From an uncultured Eubacteriales bacterium (GTDB taxonomy: Bacteria > Bacillota > Clostridia > Christensenellales > Borkfalkiaceae), in the NCBI GenBank assembly GCA_905211955.1, contig CAJMCT010000006.1, positions 1-21,090 on the forward strand: DNA of 21,090 nucleotides, given 5' to 3'. Position 1 is the first letter of the stretch, and every line of letters begins with the position of its first letter. The translations under genes and the position numbers were made by a program. The notes beneath the pieces are model-generated. The model saw only the letters and a program-made list of their open reading frames with translations, was not told the DNA's origin and ran no database searches. Positions 1 through 8,630 of this stretch are shown piece by piece.

Positions 1-764
1 AAATCTAATTTTTTTAGCGCTCTTGCAAGCGGTAAAAACTCTGGTCCATAGTGATCGTCGCTAAAAGTTAAGTGTCTAACTTCGCCTTTTGCCGAGTATT
101 CTATCTTGGAAAAATGGATATGGAAATGCTTCATTTTTTCCATACCGAGTTCGGCTATCATATAGTTTAATCTATCGAGATAATCTTGCTCGGTTTTCAA
201 ACTCCCCCACTCTCTTGCGTTAACGTGCCCAAAGTCTACCGTGGGAATAAAGATTTTATCGATTTTACAAAATCTCGTAATTTCTTCTATAGTGCCGATC
301 TGCCCTAACTTTCCCATAGTTTCAGGGCAAAATAAAATATCGTCAAGTCCACTCTCGTAAACCTTTTCGGCAAGTCTTTTTAATCTTTCTTCACAAAGAA
401 GAACGGCTTTTTCACGCGTTTGTTTGCCTTGGCTTGCGGGGTGAAAAATAACCCTGTTTCCGCCCATAAGTTTTACCTTTAAAGCAGAATCTAAAACGTA
501 TCTATAACTCTTTTCGGCATTTTCATCTTCCAAATTAGAAAAGTTTATGTAGTACGGTGCATGAACGGATATCCCTACTTCCGCTTCATTAAACGCTTTA
601 TTTAGAGATAATGCCTTTTCGTCAGACATATTAACGCCACGCCCGAAAGAGTATTCAAAGTAGTCAAGCCCTAAGTCTTTAACCCAAACGGCAGACTCTT
701 CCGTCTTTGATTTTCCCGCATCGTAAAATGCTTGTGAATTTCCGCTTGGTCCAAACTTAATCAT
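1..764 (-). CDS. nfo: Endonuclease IV-type TIM-barrel protein (partial, C-terminus cut by window edge)
   Basis: Metal-dependent TIM-barrel protein of the AP endonuclease 2 / endonuclease IV family. Members usually cleave DNA at abasic sites during base excision repair. About 254 codons are visible from the ATG at 764; the last roughly 25 residues of a typical 280-residue member lie off the left edge. Candidate metal ligands are in the family order: HAPY (H68), FHP (H108), PETMGK (E148), DFGHVNA (D177, H180), HFHIH (about H213-H217) and SDDHYGPEF (H238). The PETMGK form resembles the archaeal-type branch more than E. coli Nfo. The start overlaps the ribF stop by 8 bases, so it is probably translationally coupled as the distal operon gene. 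A sugar-phosphate isomerase of the same fold is the main alternative. Confidence 0.8.
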   Translation of the reverse strand, partial: MIKFGPSGNSQAFYDAGKSKTEESAVWVKDLGLDYFEYSFGRGVNMSDEKALSLNKAFNEAEVGISVHAPYYINFSNLEDENAEKSYRYVLDSALKVKLMGGNRVIFHPASQGKQTREKAVLLCEERLKRLAEKVYESGLDDILFCPETMGKLGQIGTIEEITRFCKIDKIFIPTVDFGHVNAREWGSLKTEQDYLDRLNYMIAELGMEKMKHFHIHFSKIEYSAKGEVRHLTFSDDHYGPEFLPLARALKKLD

Positions 765-1644
765 ACTTTCCGCCTTTAATTTGTTCTAAATCTTTGGTCA
801 ATCTTAAAACAAGATCTTTTTCCGAATTAAACTTTATAATTTCTCTCATAAAGCGCGAAAACTTTACGGTTATCTCTTTGCCGTAAAGAGTGCCTTCAAA
901 GTCTATTAAGTGCGCTTCTACTAGTTTTTCGTCTAAATTATAGGTGGGTCTTGCACCGTAGTTTATCAAAGCCTTGTATTTTTTATCAAGTTCTACTTCG
1001 CCTGCGTAAACACCTTGTTTTAGGGGGCTTTTTTTAGAGTCTATCTTGATGTTTACGGTAGGAAACCCTAAACTTTTGCCAACGTTTCTATCCTTAAAAA
1101 CAACGCCTTTTACAAAATATTTATCACCTAAAAGTTCGTTGGCTTTTTCTATTTTTCCGTCTTTTAAAAGTTCTTTAATAAGGGTTGTGGAAACTTTTTT
1201 ATCTCCGTCTAAAACTAACGGCTCTACCAAAACCGTTTGTCCTTTACGTTGGGCGTAATCTTTTAAAAATTCAACGTCTCCAAGCCCTAACTTTCCAAAT
1301 CTATAATCACTGCCACAAACGTAGCACTCTATATCGTAAACCGAGTTAAGATAATCTAAAAATTCTTTTTTATCAAGCGATAAAAATTCCTTATTTACGG
1401 GTGCAAAAAGAACTTCTTTTACGCCTATTAAGTTGAAAATATCCTTTCTCTCGTCGGTGGTAAAAATAGATTTTTTATCCCCTTTACCGATAAACTCGTT
1501 AAGGTTTCCGCCAAAGGTAAACACCGCACAAGAAAACCCCTTTTCTTTTGCGATATCTTGGGCTTTTTTAATAATCTTTCTATGCCCCGTATGAACGCTA
1601 TCGAAGTATCCGAGAGCGATTATAGTTTTATTTTTATCTGACAT
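757..1644 (-). CDS. ribF: Bifunctional riboflavin kinase / FMN adenylyltransferase
   Basis: Cytosolic enzyme that phosphorylates riboflavin to FMN and then adenylylates FMN to FAD; 295 residues, close to the usual 300-315. The N-terminal adenylyltransferase domain (about residues 1-160) has the nucleotide-binding motif GYFDSVHTGH near residue 12, CGSDYRFGKLGLGD and STTLIKELL. The C-terminal kinase domain (about 175-295) has GKSLGFPTVN, GVYAGEV, GARPTY, and AHLIDFEGTLYGKEI. The adenylyltransferase motifs differ slightly from the common GNFDGVHxGH and STRIR forms: Ser replaces the usual Gly and Lys the last Arg. It overlaps truB upstream by 11 bases and the endonuclease IV-type gene downstream by 8. 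The ribF-truB pairing is standard in Bacillota. Confidence 0.95.
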   Translation of the reverse strand: MSDKNKTIIALGYFDSVHTGHRKIIKKAQDIAKEKGFSCAVFTFGGNLNEFIGKGDKKSIFTTDERKDIFNLIGVKEVLFAPVNKEFLSLDKKEFLDYLNSVYDIECYVCGSDYRFGKLGLGDVEFLKDYAQRKGQTVLVEPLVLDGDKKVSTTLIKELLKDGKIEKANELLGDKYFVKGVVFKDRNVGKSLGFPTVNIKIDSKKSPLKQGVYAGEVELDKKYKALINYGARPTYNLDEKLVEAHLIDFEGTLYGKEITVKFSRFMREIIKFNSEKDLVLRLTKDLEQIKGGKYD

Positions 1645-2482
1645 AAGCCTTCATTTTCAAAACGCCGTCTTTAATTTCCCCAACGCCCCAAAAAGCACTT
1701 TGATTATATACCCTATAAAGTCCGTCGGGATTAGGGTAATTATCTTTAAGTCCATCTAGCAATCTCTTTGCCTTGGTAGAATCTAAGACTAGTTTTTCAA
1801 AGTTTATCGTTTGGTCGGACGGAATAAGAAGTTTTTCTGGTTCTATGGTATTTTTAAGGTCTTCCACGTTAACCGCGTTATCAATAGTAAAAATTCCACT
1901 CTTAGTTCTACAAAGCGATTTCATTGTTCCGAAAGTATTTAGTTTTTCGCCCAAATCTCTCGCAAGAGAACGTATGTACGTTCCGCCTTTACAGTTGATT
2001 CTAAACTTAAAGGTATCGACGTCCGTCTTTCCTAAATATTCAAATTCGTTTATAACGACTTTTTTGGGCGGTAGAGAAAATTCTTCGCCACGGCGAGCAA
2101 GTTGGTATCCCCTTTTTCCGTCTATACACTTTGCTGAATAGTTTGGGGGAACTTGGTCTATTTCGCCAACAAAAAGCCCTAATTTTTCTTTAATTTCATC
2201 TTCAGATGGGATAACTTCACTAACCTTTAACGTTTGACCTGTAATATCTAAGGTGTCGGTTAAAACACCAAACTTAAACTCGGCAACGTATTCTTTTTCT
2301 TTATCTAAAAAGAAGTTAAACAGTCTTGACGCTTGCCCAATGCCTACGGGCAAAACACCTTCTGCCATAGGGTCTAACGTGCCCATATGCCCACATGAGA
2401 TTTTGAATTTTTTCTTAACCGCTCCTACGGCGTATGCCGAACTCATTCCGGACGGTTTGTAAAGATTGATAAATCCGTTCAT
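1634..2482 (-). CDS. truB: tRNA pseudouridine(55) synthase
   Basis: Converts uridine 55 in the T-loop of elongator tRNAs to pseudouridine. The 282-residue length fits the bacterial family. The N-terminal signature KPSGMSS is followed by GHMGTLDPMAEGVLPVG, which contains the catalytic aspartate (D37). Further on are KEYVAEFKFGVLTDTLD, a central NYSAKCIDGKRGYQLARRGE segment and GGTYIRSLARDLG, all family hallmarks. The C-terminal PUA-like region is short. The ATG at 2482 sits one base from the nrnA stop, so the two are probably co-translated. The 3' end overlaps ribF by 11 bases. Confidence 0.96.
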   Translation of the reverse strand: MNGFINLYKPSGMSSAYAVGAVKKKFKISCGHMGTLDPMAEGVLPVGIGQASRLFNFFLDKEKEYVAEFKFGVLTDTLDITGQTLKVSEVIPSEDEIKEKLGLFVGEIDQVPPNYSAKCIDGKRGYQLARRGEEFSLPPKKVVINEFEYLGKTDVDTFKFRINCKGGTYIRSLARDLGEKLNTFGTMKSLCRTKSGIFTIDNAVNVEDLKNTIEPEKLLIPSDQTINFEKLVLDSTKAKRLLDGLKDNYPNPDGLYRVYNQSAFWGVGEIKDGVLKMKAYVR

Positions 2483-2483
2483 A

Positions 2484-3437
2484 TTATTCGGGTAAATACC
2501 TACTTACCGCAAAGGTAATTCTATCAATTACTTCTTCTATTGCGCCTTGCAATTTGCAACCGCTAGCAAGCGTGTGTCCGCCACCGCCAAAAGTACTTGC
2601 AACACCGTTTACGTCAGCACCTTTAGAGCGGAAACTGATTTTGTATTTTTCCTTTTCGGTCTCTAAAATGCAAGCACCGACTTGGACACTAGATATGCCC
2701 ATAATAAAGTCTATAAAACCTTCGGTTTCATCGGGACGCGCACCGCTTTCCAAAACGTCTTTTTGAGAAACGATAGCAACGGCAAACTTTCCGTCTAAGT
2801 AATACCTAATTTTACTCATAGTAATACCGAAAAGTTTTGCTCTTTCCTTGCTTTGCAAGGTAAAGTTGTAATAAACGATTTTATTGTTATCCGCACCGCA
2901 CTTAATAAGTTTTGATGCGATTTCCATAGTTTGAGAAGTTAAGTTTTTATGCTTAAAGTTTCCCGTATCAGTCACGATTCCCGTAGCCAAAGCGTTTGCG
3001 ATATCTTCGTCTATTTCAACGTTTGCGCTAACTATTACTTGGTAAGCGTTTTCCGCATTAGCGGCCGTTTCCGATACGTAATTTATTTTTGCATACCTGT
3101 CGTTTGATATATGATGATCTAAAACGTAAGTGTTTTTATGCGCGCTAAAAATAGTCGCATAGTCGCCCATGCGCGTAATATCTGCGCAATCTACCGCAAG
3201 AAGCGCCGTATATTCTCCGCTAAATTCTTTCTTTATATCCTTAACACCGTTAAGGTAAGAAAAGCGGTTAGGAATATCGTCTTCTGCATATACGTCTGCC
3301 ACTATACCCTTTTTTTCAAGCGCGAACTTCAATGCGAGCGAAGAGCCTATCGTGTCTCCGTCCGGACGGACGTGGCAAAATAGCGCAACGCTTTTTTCGT
3401 TAAAAAGTTTTTCCGAAAATTCTTTTATCGTAATCAA
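2484..3437 (-). CDS. nrnA: DHH/DHHA1 oligoribonuclease and pAp phosphatase, NrnA type
   Basis: Manganese-dependent DHH-family phosphoesterase. NrnA proteins degrade 2-5 nt RNAs and dephosphorylate pAp; the activity here is inferred from the family. The 317-residue protein shows HVRPDGDTIGSS (H22, D26, D28), VDCAD (D83), LDHHISND (D107-H109) and GIVTDTGNFKH, all in the DHH domain. A C-terminal DHHA1 domain carries FGGGGHTLASG. The start is TTG at 3437, preferred because an AAGGAG ribosome binding site lies just upstream inside rbfA. The start overlaps the rbfA stop by four bases. The position between rbfA and truB is the standard Bacillota arrangement. Confidence 0.93.
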   Translation of the reverse strand: MITIKEFSEKLFNEKSVALFCHVRPDGDTIGSSLALKFALEKKGIVADVYAEDDIPNRFSYLNGVKDIKKEFSGEYTALLAVDCADITRMGDYATIFSAHKNTYVLDHHISNDRYAKINYVSETAANAENAYQVIVSANVEIDEDIANALATGIVTDTGNFKHKNLTSQTMEIASKLIKCGADNNKIVYYNFTLQSKERAKLFGITMSKIRYYLDGKFAVAIVSQKDVLESGARPDETEGFIDFIMGISSVQVGACILETEKEKYKISFRSKGADVNGVASTFGGGGHTLASGCKLQGAIEEVIDRITFAVSRYLPE

Positions 3438-3796
3438 ACGTTTTCTCCTTTTTGTATGCCCCTTAAAAGTTTGTCCATTTTGTCGCCGTATTCCATACTT
3501 CCGTCCAAAATAAAGTGTATTTCGGGAACGGTACGCATTCTCATAACCTTAGCAAGTTCAAACCTAATCTTTTTTGCTTCTGATTTAATCGCGTCGAAAG
3601 TGGTTTGCTTTTTTTCGGGGTTTACCGAGTAAATACTAATTAAAACGTTTGCGTGCGCCAAGTCTTTACTCGTCTTTACGTCAATGATAGAGAACATTTC
3701 GGTAATGAAAGGATTTTTAACCTTTCTTTTTATAACGTCATAAATTTCTTTTTGAAGTTCACTGTTAATTTTGTCTATACGGCTTACTCCGTTCAT
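3434..3796 (-). CDS. rbfA: 30S ribosome-binding factor A
   Basis: Small KH-like protein that binds the 30S subunit during late 16S rRNA maturation. It is 120 residues, the normal length. The N-terminal RIDKINSELQKEIYDVI helix, the KNPFITEMFSIIDVKTSKDL segment and the C-terminal RTVPEIHFILDGSMEYGDKMDKLL segment match the family pattern, including the conserved PEIHF stretch. It lies between infB (10 bases upstream) and nrnA (4-base overlap), as in most Bacillota. Confidence 0.95.
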   Translation of the reverse strand: MNGVSRIDKINSELQKEIYDVIKRKVKNPFITEMFSIIDVKTSKDLAHANVLISIYSVNPEKKQTTFDAIKSEAKKIRFELAKVMRMRTVPEIHFILDGSMEYGDKMDKLLRGIQKGENV

Positions 3797-3806
3797 ACCT
3801 ACTCCG

Positions 3807-6371
3807 TTAGTTTTTATTTTCTTCTACTAAATAGCATTCGATAAAGTCGCCAATCTTAATATCGTTGAACTTTTCAATCGACATACCACACTCATAGCCT
3901 TGAGCAACTTCTTTAACGTCGTCCTTAAAGCGTTTTAATTGTAAAACGTTTCCTTCGGTAATCATAACGTCGTCACGGTAAATACGAAGTTTTCCGTTTC
4001 TAGAAATCTTACCTTCGGTGACGTAGCAACCTGCAACTTGACCAACACCCGAAATCTTAAATACTTCTCTAACTTCGGCCTTGCCTAAGTATACTTCGGT
4101 AAACTTAGGTGCAAGCATACCTTTAAGTGCTTTTTCAACGTCTTCAATCGCTTCGTAGATAACCCTATAAAGTTTAATATCTACACCGCTATGTTCGGCA
4201 ACGTTTCTCGCATTTGCATCGGGACGAACGTTAAACCCGATAATGATTGCGTTTGAACTTTCCGCAAGCATAATATCCGATTCGTTAATAGCACCCGCCG
4301 CCGCGTGTATAACGTTGACTTTAACTTCTTCGTTAGAAAGTTTTTCTAAGGACTGTTTAACCGCTTCAACCGAGCCTTGAACGTCGGCTTTTACGACGAT
4401 GTTAAGCCCCTTGATTGCGCCTTCGGCAATCTTGCTAAATACGTCGTCAAGCGTGACTTTTTGAGAAGCCTTAATCATACTTTCTCTTTCTTTGTTCTTT
4501 CTTTCTTGAGCAACGAGTTTAACTAGTTTTTCTTGTTCTACCGCATATAAAATATCGCCTGCGTTAGGAACTTCGTCTAAGCCCATAATCGATACGGGCA
4601 TTGAAGGTCCTGCAGAGCCAACCTTACAGCCTAAATCGTTCATCATTGCTCTAATCTTACCGGTGACCGTACCAACGACTACGCTATCAGATACTTTAAG
4701 CGTACCGTTTTGAATAAGAACGGTAGCGATAGGTCCTTTGTTTTGGTCGAGTTTTGCTTCGATAACAACGCCCTTTGCCTTTCTATCGGGGTTAGCCTTT
4801 AAGTCTTTGATTTCGGCAACAAGGTTAATGCTTTCTAAAAGTGCATCAAAGCCTTCGCCAGTCTTTGCAGATACTGGACAAAGTATAACGTCTCCACCCC
4901 ATTCTTCAGGAAGCAAGCCGTTATCGGTAAGTTGGGTTTTAACTCTATCAATATTTGCTTCGGGCTTATCGATTTTGTTGATAGCAACGATAATCGGAAC
5001 GTCCGCCGCTTTTGCGTGGTTAATCGCTTCAATAGTTTGTGGCATAATACCGTCGTCCGCAGCGACAACTAGTACCGCGATGTCGGTTGCTTGCGCACCC
5101 CTTGCTCTCATTGCGGTAAACGCAGCGTGTCCAGGGGTATCAAGGAAGGTTATTTGCTTTTTATTTACATTCACTTGATATGCACCGATGTGTTGGGTAA
5201 TACCACCCGCTTCACCTGCGGTGACGTTAGTTCTTCTAATTCTATCAAGCACCGAAGTCTTACCGTGGTCTACGTGACCCATAACGGTGACTACAGGGGG
5301 ACGAACTACGAGTTTTGCAGTATCCGTTTCTTCCATATCAAAGCCTTCACTTAATACGTCTTCCGCGGTCTTGTCGAGTTTAAGTTCGAGTTCTACACCT
5401 ATATCGTCGGCAATAAACGCAGCGGTATCAAAGTCGATAGAGTCGTTTATCGTCTTCATTATGCCTTCCTTAAATAAGCGCTTGGTAATTTCCGCAGCGG
5501 TAATACCAATCTTTTCGGAAAGAACTTTTAAGGGGATAATCTCAGTGTTGATTACTGCTTTTTCTATCTTGATAACGGGTGTTTCAACGCTCTTAGCCTT
5601 TTTAGCAGGGCGCATCTTTCTATAACCCGTCTTGTTTTCGTCAAAGTCGTCTATGCTAACTTGATTTTTAATAAGTGCGCGTTTATTGATAACGTGCTTT
5701 TCTTCGTAAGACTTTTCGTTGCTCTTTTTCTTATTGCCAAAAGAACGCTTGTCAGCGGTAGGCATAACGGGAGGCGCAACGTAAGTTTCACGCGGTTTTT
5801 TGTTAAAACCGGTGTTTTGACCTTTGTTTTCAAAGGTCTTGCCAGAAGGCTTGTTTTTATCAAACGCAGGACGATTGCCTGCCTTTTTATCAACAGCGGG
5901 GCGAGTAGGTGTTATAGGTTCACGTCTAACGATAAACGAAGGACGTTCCTTTGGAACGAATTCCGCTCTCTTTGCGGTATCTGCGGGTTTTTCTTCCCCT
6001 TTAACTTCTTCTTTTGCGGGAATTTCTTCCTTCTTTTCTTCGACTTTTTCTTCCGCCTTTTCTTCTACCTTTTCAACCTTTTTGGGTTCGGGTTTCTTTT
6101 CTTCAACCACTTCTGCCGTAGGCTCAACTTTAACTTCTTCAACCTTAACAAGTTCTTCTTGCGCCTTTTTCTCGTTTTCAAGGCGAACTTCTTCAAAAGT
6201 CTTAAGTTTAAGTTCTAATTCCTTTTTAAGACCTTTTACGCCCTTTTCAAACTCGGAAACGGAAGAAGTTAATTGCGAAAGAATTCCGTCCGCAATAAGT
6301 TTATTTATCTTTTTTACGTTTTCGATAGATTTTTTTGCACTTTCGTTTTGTACGTTTTTGGTTTCTGCCAT
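3807..6371 (-). CDS. infB: Translation initiation factor IF-2
   Basis: GTPase that delivers initiator fMet-tRNA to the 30S P-site and promotes subunit joining; 854 residues. Residues about 60-260 form a low-complexity, Lys/Glu/Pro-rich linker that is probably disordered. An IF2 N-terminal module follows at about 275-330. The G domain has G1 GHVDHGKT (365-372), GGITQHIG (389-396), G3 DTPGH (411-415) and G4 NKID (465-468). Domains II to IV fill the C-terminus and end in the fMet-tRNA-binding CYVTEGKISRNGKLRI region. A clear AGGAG site precedes the ATG. The first 60 residues form a charged helix-rich extension, longer than the minimal N-domain. Antisense open frames across the linker are composition artefacts. 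Confidence 0.98.
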   Translation of the reverse strand: MAETKNVQNESAKKSIENVKKINKLIADGILSQLTSSVSEFEKGVKGLKKELELKLKTFEEVRLENEKKAQEELVKVEEVKVEPTAEVVEEKKPEPKKVEKVEEKAEEKVEEKKEEIPAKEEVKGEEKPADTAKRAEFVPKERPSFIVRREPITPTRPAVDKKAGNRPAFDKNKPSGKTFENKGQNTGFNKKPRETYVAPPVMPTADKRSFGNKKKSNEKSYEEKHVINKRALIKNQVSIDDFDENKTGYRKMRPAKKAKSVETPVIKIEKAVINTEIIPLKVLSEKIGITAAEITKRLFKEGIMKTINDSIDFDTAAFIADDIGVELELKLDKTAEDVLSEGFDMEETDTAKLVVRPPVVTVMGHVDHGKTSVLDRIRRTNVTAGEAGGITQHIGAYQVNVNKKQITFLDTPGHAAFTAMRARGAQATDIAVLVVAADDGIMPQTIEAINHAKAADVPIIVAINKIDKPEANIDRVKTQLTDNGLLPEEWGGDVILCPVSAKTGEGFDALLESINLVAEIKDLKANPDRKAKGVVIEAKLDQNKGPIATVLIQNGTLKVSDSVVVGTVTGKIRAMMNDLGCKVGSAGPSMPVSIMGLDEVPNAGDILYAVEQEKLVKLVAQERKNKERESMIKASQKVTLDDVFSKIAEGAIKGLNIVVKADVQGSVEAVKQSLEKLSNEEVKVNVIHAAAGAINESDIMLAESSNAIIIGFNVRPDANARNVAEHSGVDIKLYRVIYEAIEDVEKALKGMLAPKFTEVYLGKAEVREVFKISGVGQVAGCYVTEGKISRNGKLRIYRDDVMITEGNVLQLKRFKDDVKEVAQGYECGMSIEKFNDIKIGDFIECYLVEENKN

Positions 6372-6381
6372 TTATATTCTC

Positions 6382-6693
6382 CTAATATCTCTCGATAAAG
6401 TCGTTTTCCGTTTGACTTAAAATAGCCTGTGCTAACTTCGTATCGGTAATAGCCATAATCTTAGCGTTTTCCCTGTGAGTGAGTTGGGAAAGAGTTTTCA
6501 CAACGCTTTCTACCACTTGGCACTTCAGTTTTTTGGAAAGGCTTATCGCTTCTTTTTTACTGTTCTCACTCGCGGTACTGCATACTATCAATAGGTTTGC
6601 GCGTTTTAAGGTAGCGCAAGCATTAAAACCTATTTTATACTTGCCCGACCTTATTGCAAAACCCACGAAGGTTTCCGCTTTACTCTTTTCCAA
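6382..6693 (-). CDS. L7Ae/L30e-family RNA-binding protein, YlxQ-like
   Basis: A 103-residue protein of the L7Ae/L30e/S12e/Gadd45 fold, corresponding by position to YlxQ in the Bacillus nusA-infB operon. Family members bind kink-turn RNA; its exact RNA target is unknown. The N-terminal segment (FVGFAIRSGKYKIGFNACAT) matches the typical 'glx.A.raGk...G...v' pattern. The core has alternating strands and helices such as LLIVCSTASENSKKE. The start is TTG at 6693, supported by a GGAGA site overlapping the end of the upstream rnpM gene (14-base overlap). InfB begins 10 bases downstream. Confidence 0.85.
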   Translation of the reverse strand: MEKSKAETFVGFAIRSGKYKIGFNACATLKRANLLIVCSTASENSKKEAISLSKKLKCQVVESVVKTLSQLTHRENAKIMAITDTKLAQAILSQTENDFIERY

Positions 6694-6943
6694 AGAAGTT
6701 CTCCTCTATACCCTGATAAACCGCATCGTCCACTTCGCACGAAAATACACGGTTTACGAGTTTTTGCTTTTTAAGTTTTTTTATGCAATTTTCATCATTG
6801 CAAATATACGCGCCTCTGCCGTTTGCCTTGCCCGTTTTATCTAAAAAGATATTGTCACCGCTTTTTACTATGCGGAGCATTTCTTTTTTAGGTTTCATTT
6901 CTTTGCAAGCAATACACATGCGCATCGGAATTTTCTTTTCCAT
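6680..6943 (-). CDS. rnpM: YlxR/RnpM family RNA-binding protein
   Basis: An 87-residue protein of the YlxR family (DUF448). In Bacillus subtilis the family member was shown to bind the RNase P RNA and modulate RNase P, hence RnpM; transfer of that role to this gene is inference. Diagnostic features are the N-terminal RMCIACKEMKPKKEMLRIV, including the paired cysteines, and the NGRGAYIC motif followed by a basic helix. The ATG lies five bases after the nusA stop, and the gene overlaps the YlxQ-like gene by 14 bases. The nusA, ylxR, ylxQ, infB order is strongly conserved in Bacillota. Confidence 0.92.
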   Translation of the reverse strand: MEKKIPMRMCIACKEMKPKKEMLRIVKSGDNIFLDKTGKANGRGAYICNDENCIKKLKKQKLVNRVFSCEVDDAVYQGIEENFFGKE

Positions 6944-6948
6944 AAATA

Positions 6949-8040
6949 TTACTCTACAATTTCTCCATCGTCTTCGGGAATAGTTTCGCCGAGTTCACCA
7001 ACGGCAACGCTTTCGCTCTTAACGTCTATCTTCCAACCGGTAAGACGAACTGCAAGACGTGCGTTTTGACCGCTTCTACCGATTGCAAGTGAAAGTTTAT
7101 CGTCGGGAACGATAGCCATAGCGTTATTTTCGCCTTCCATTTGAACGACCTTAATAACTCTTGCGGGGGACAATGCCCTTGAAATAAATTCAAGCGGATT
7201 TTCCGACCAAGGAATAATGTCTATCTTTTCGCCACCGAGTTCGGAAACGATTGCGTTTACACGCGCACCCTTATTACCAACGCATGCACCGATAGCATCG
7301 ATTTGAGGATCTTCGCTATATATAGCAATCTTGGTTCTTTGACCAGGTTCACGAGCAATGCCTTTAATTTGAACTAAGCCTTGCTTAATTTCGGGAACTT
7401 CGTTTTCAAAAAGACGTTTAACTAGTCCACCAGAAGTGCGTGATACGACGATCTGTGCGTTTTTACCCATATTCTTAACGCGTTTAACGAACACGTTGAT
7501 TTTTTGGTTTAATTCATATTTTTCACCGGGAACTTGATCTTTCGGCATCAATACGCCTTCGATTTGGTTTCCACCGATTTCTACGTAAACGTTTCCGTCT
7601 TCAATACGACGAACGGTACAAGCCATAAGTTCGCCTTCTTTGTCTTCAAACTCGGAAACGGTGTTTTCTCTTTCGATTTCGCGAAGTTTTTGCATAACTA
7701 CTTGTTTTGCCGTTTGAGCGGCAATTCTGCCGAAGTTTTTGGGCATAATTTCGGTAGCAATAACGTCGCCTGCCTTATAACTTTTCTTGATGAGAACAGC
7801 GTCGCTAACGCTTATCTCTTTTTCGGGGTCAACCACTTCTTCTACAACGTTTTTGGTGCTGTAAATTTTAATGGTTTTCTTTTCGGGATTAAGTTTAACT
7901 GAAATTCCGCTAACGTCTCCCGTGGATTTCTTGTACGCGAAAACGAGCGCGTTTTCAAGCGCTTCGATAAATTCGGTTTGGGAAATCCCCTTTTCTCTTT
8001 CAAGGTCTTCAAGTGCCAAAAAGAAATCTTGATTAATCAT
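6949..8040 (-). CDS. nusA: Transcription termination/antitermination factor NusA
   Basis: RNA polymerase-associated factor that promotes pausing and intrinsic termination; 363 residues. Order seen: the N-terminal RNAP-binding domain (about 1-125, starting INQDFFLALEDLEREKGIS), an S1 domain (about 133-200, GELMACTVRRIEDGNVYVEIGG), then KH1 (about 205-275, KIAIYSEDPQIDAIGACVGNKGARV) and KH2 (about 280-345, LAIGRSGQNARLAVRLTGWKIDV). There are no C-terminal acidic repeats, as in other Bacillota. An AGGAG site precedes the ATG. The hairpin in the rimP leader makes autoregulation plausible. Confidence 0.97.
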   Translation of the reverse strand: MINQDFFLALEDLEREKGISQTEFIEALENALVFAYKKSTGDVSGISVKLNPEKKTIKIYSTKNVVEEVVDPEKEISVSDAVLIKKSYKAGDVIATEIMPKNFGRIAAQTAKQVVMQKLREIERENTVSEFEDKEGELMACTVRRIEDGNVYVEIGGNQIEGVLMPKDQVPGEKYELNQKINVFVKRVKNMGKNAQIVVSRTSGGLVKRLFENEVPEIKQGLVQIKGIAREPGQRTKIAIYSEDPQIDAIGACVGNKGARVNAIVSELGGEKIDIIPWSENPLEFISRALSPARVIKVVQMEGENNAMAIVPDDKLSLAIGRSGQNARLAVRLTGWKIDVKSESVAVGELGETIPEDDGEIVE

Positions 8041-8081
8041 TGTTTTTTCTCCTATATTTTTGTAAAATGATTTACTTATTT

Positions 8082-8546
8082 TTAGTTAAATTCGATGTAC
8101 TCGTTCATCTTAACCACGTTTTTTAAGGGTGTGGTAAAGGTAAACTTTCCGTCCACTTTAATAGAAACGCTTTTTCCGTCGTAAGATAAAAGCACGCCTT
8201 CGTAGAAATTTTTGCCAGAGATTGAAGAAGCGAGTTTAACTTCTACCATTTGCCCTATATGACTTAAAAAGTGTTCGTCTTTTTTGAACGGCCAGTCAAC
8301 GCCTTTTGACGAAACGTTTAGCGTGTAAGGAAGCGCATACGTTGGGTCGAAAGAATCTAACGGCTCGTCTATTAACCTATGAAACTTTTCGCAAGTGTCA
8401 AGGTCTACCCCGCCGTCTTTATCAATAAAAAGATTAAGTTCGGGGGTTTTGCCTTTCTTTAATTCTACGTCCCATAATTTAGCGCCAATCTGCTCTGCAT
8501 AAGGGGTTAAAAATTCGGCAATTTCAAGTTCAGTTTTAAACTTCAT
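8082..8546 (-). CDS. rimP: Ribosome maturation factor RimP
   Basis: Factor needed for early 30S assembly, 154 residues from the chosen start. The N-terminal domain includes LWDVELKKGKTPELNLFID and GGVDLDTCEKFHRLIDEPLD, matching the RimP pattern of a strand pair followed by the conserved D..C...sr.id helix. The C-terminal SH3-like barrel starts near VEVKLASSISGKNFYEGVLLSYDGKSVSI. The frame is open 21 codons further upstream, but the ATG at 8546 is preferred. It has an AAGGAAAG site at the right distance, and the upstream extension would lie inside a terminator-like hairpin. NusA follows after 41 bases. Confidence 0.93.
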   Translation of the reverse strand: MKFKTELEIAEFLTPYAEQIGAKLWDVELKKGKTPELNLFIDKDGGVDLDTCEKFHRLIDEPLDSFDPTYALPYTLNVSSKGVDWPFKKDEHFLSHIGQMVEVKLASSISGKNFYEGVLLSYDGKSVSIKVDGKFTFTTPLKNVVKMNEYIEFN

Positions 8547-8568
8547 TTTTCTTTCCTTTTTGCTCTTT

Positions 8569-8603
8569 ATAAAAAGATATGAGAACGGAAAACCGTTCTC
8601 ATA
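8569..8603 (-). terminator. Leader hairpin with U-rich tail upstream of rimP-nusA (candidate attenuator)
   Basis: A perfect 11-bp stem (8578-8588 with 8593-8603) closes a four-base loop. In the transcribed (minus) direction it is followed by UCUUUUUAU, an interrupted U-tract. It lies after the predicted rimP promoter and only 22 bases before the rimP ATG, so it must be read through for rimP-nusA expression. In Bacillus subtilis a NusA-stimulated leader terminator upstream of rimP-nusA gives NusA autoregulation; the same role here is inference. Confidence 0.7.
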
Positions 8604-8630
8604 AGTCAAGCATAACTATTAAGTACTTTT

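Noticed and set aside
5661..6420. Two long plus-strand frames (185 and 198 codons) opposite infB
   Set aside because: They are antisense to the low-complexity Lys/Glu linker of IF-2 and consist of Phe- or Ser-rich composition with no start signal.
8547..8609. Twenty-one codon upstream extension of rimP
   Set aside because: It lies within the leader hairpin, has no ribosome binding site, and the ATG at 8546 has a good one and matches the family N-terminus.
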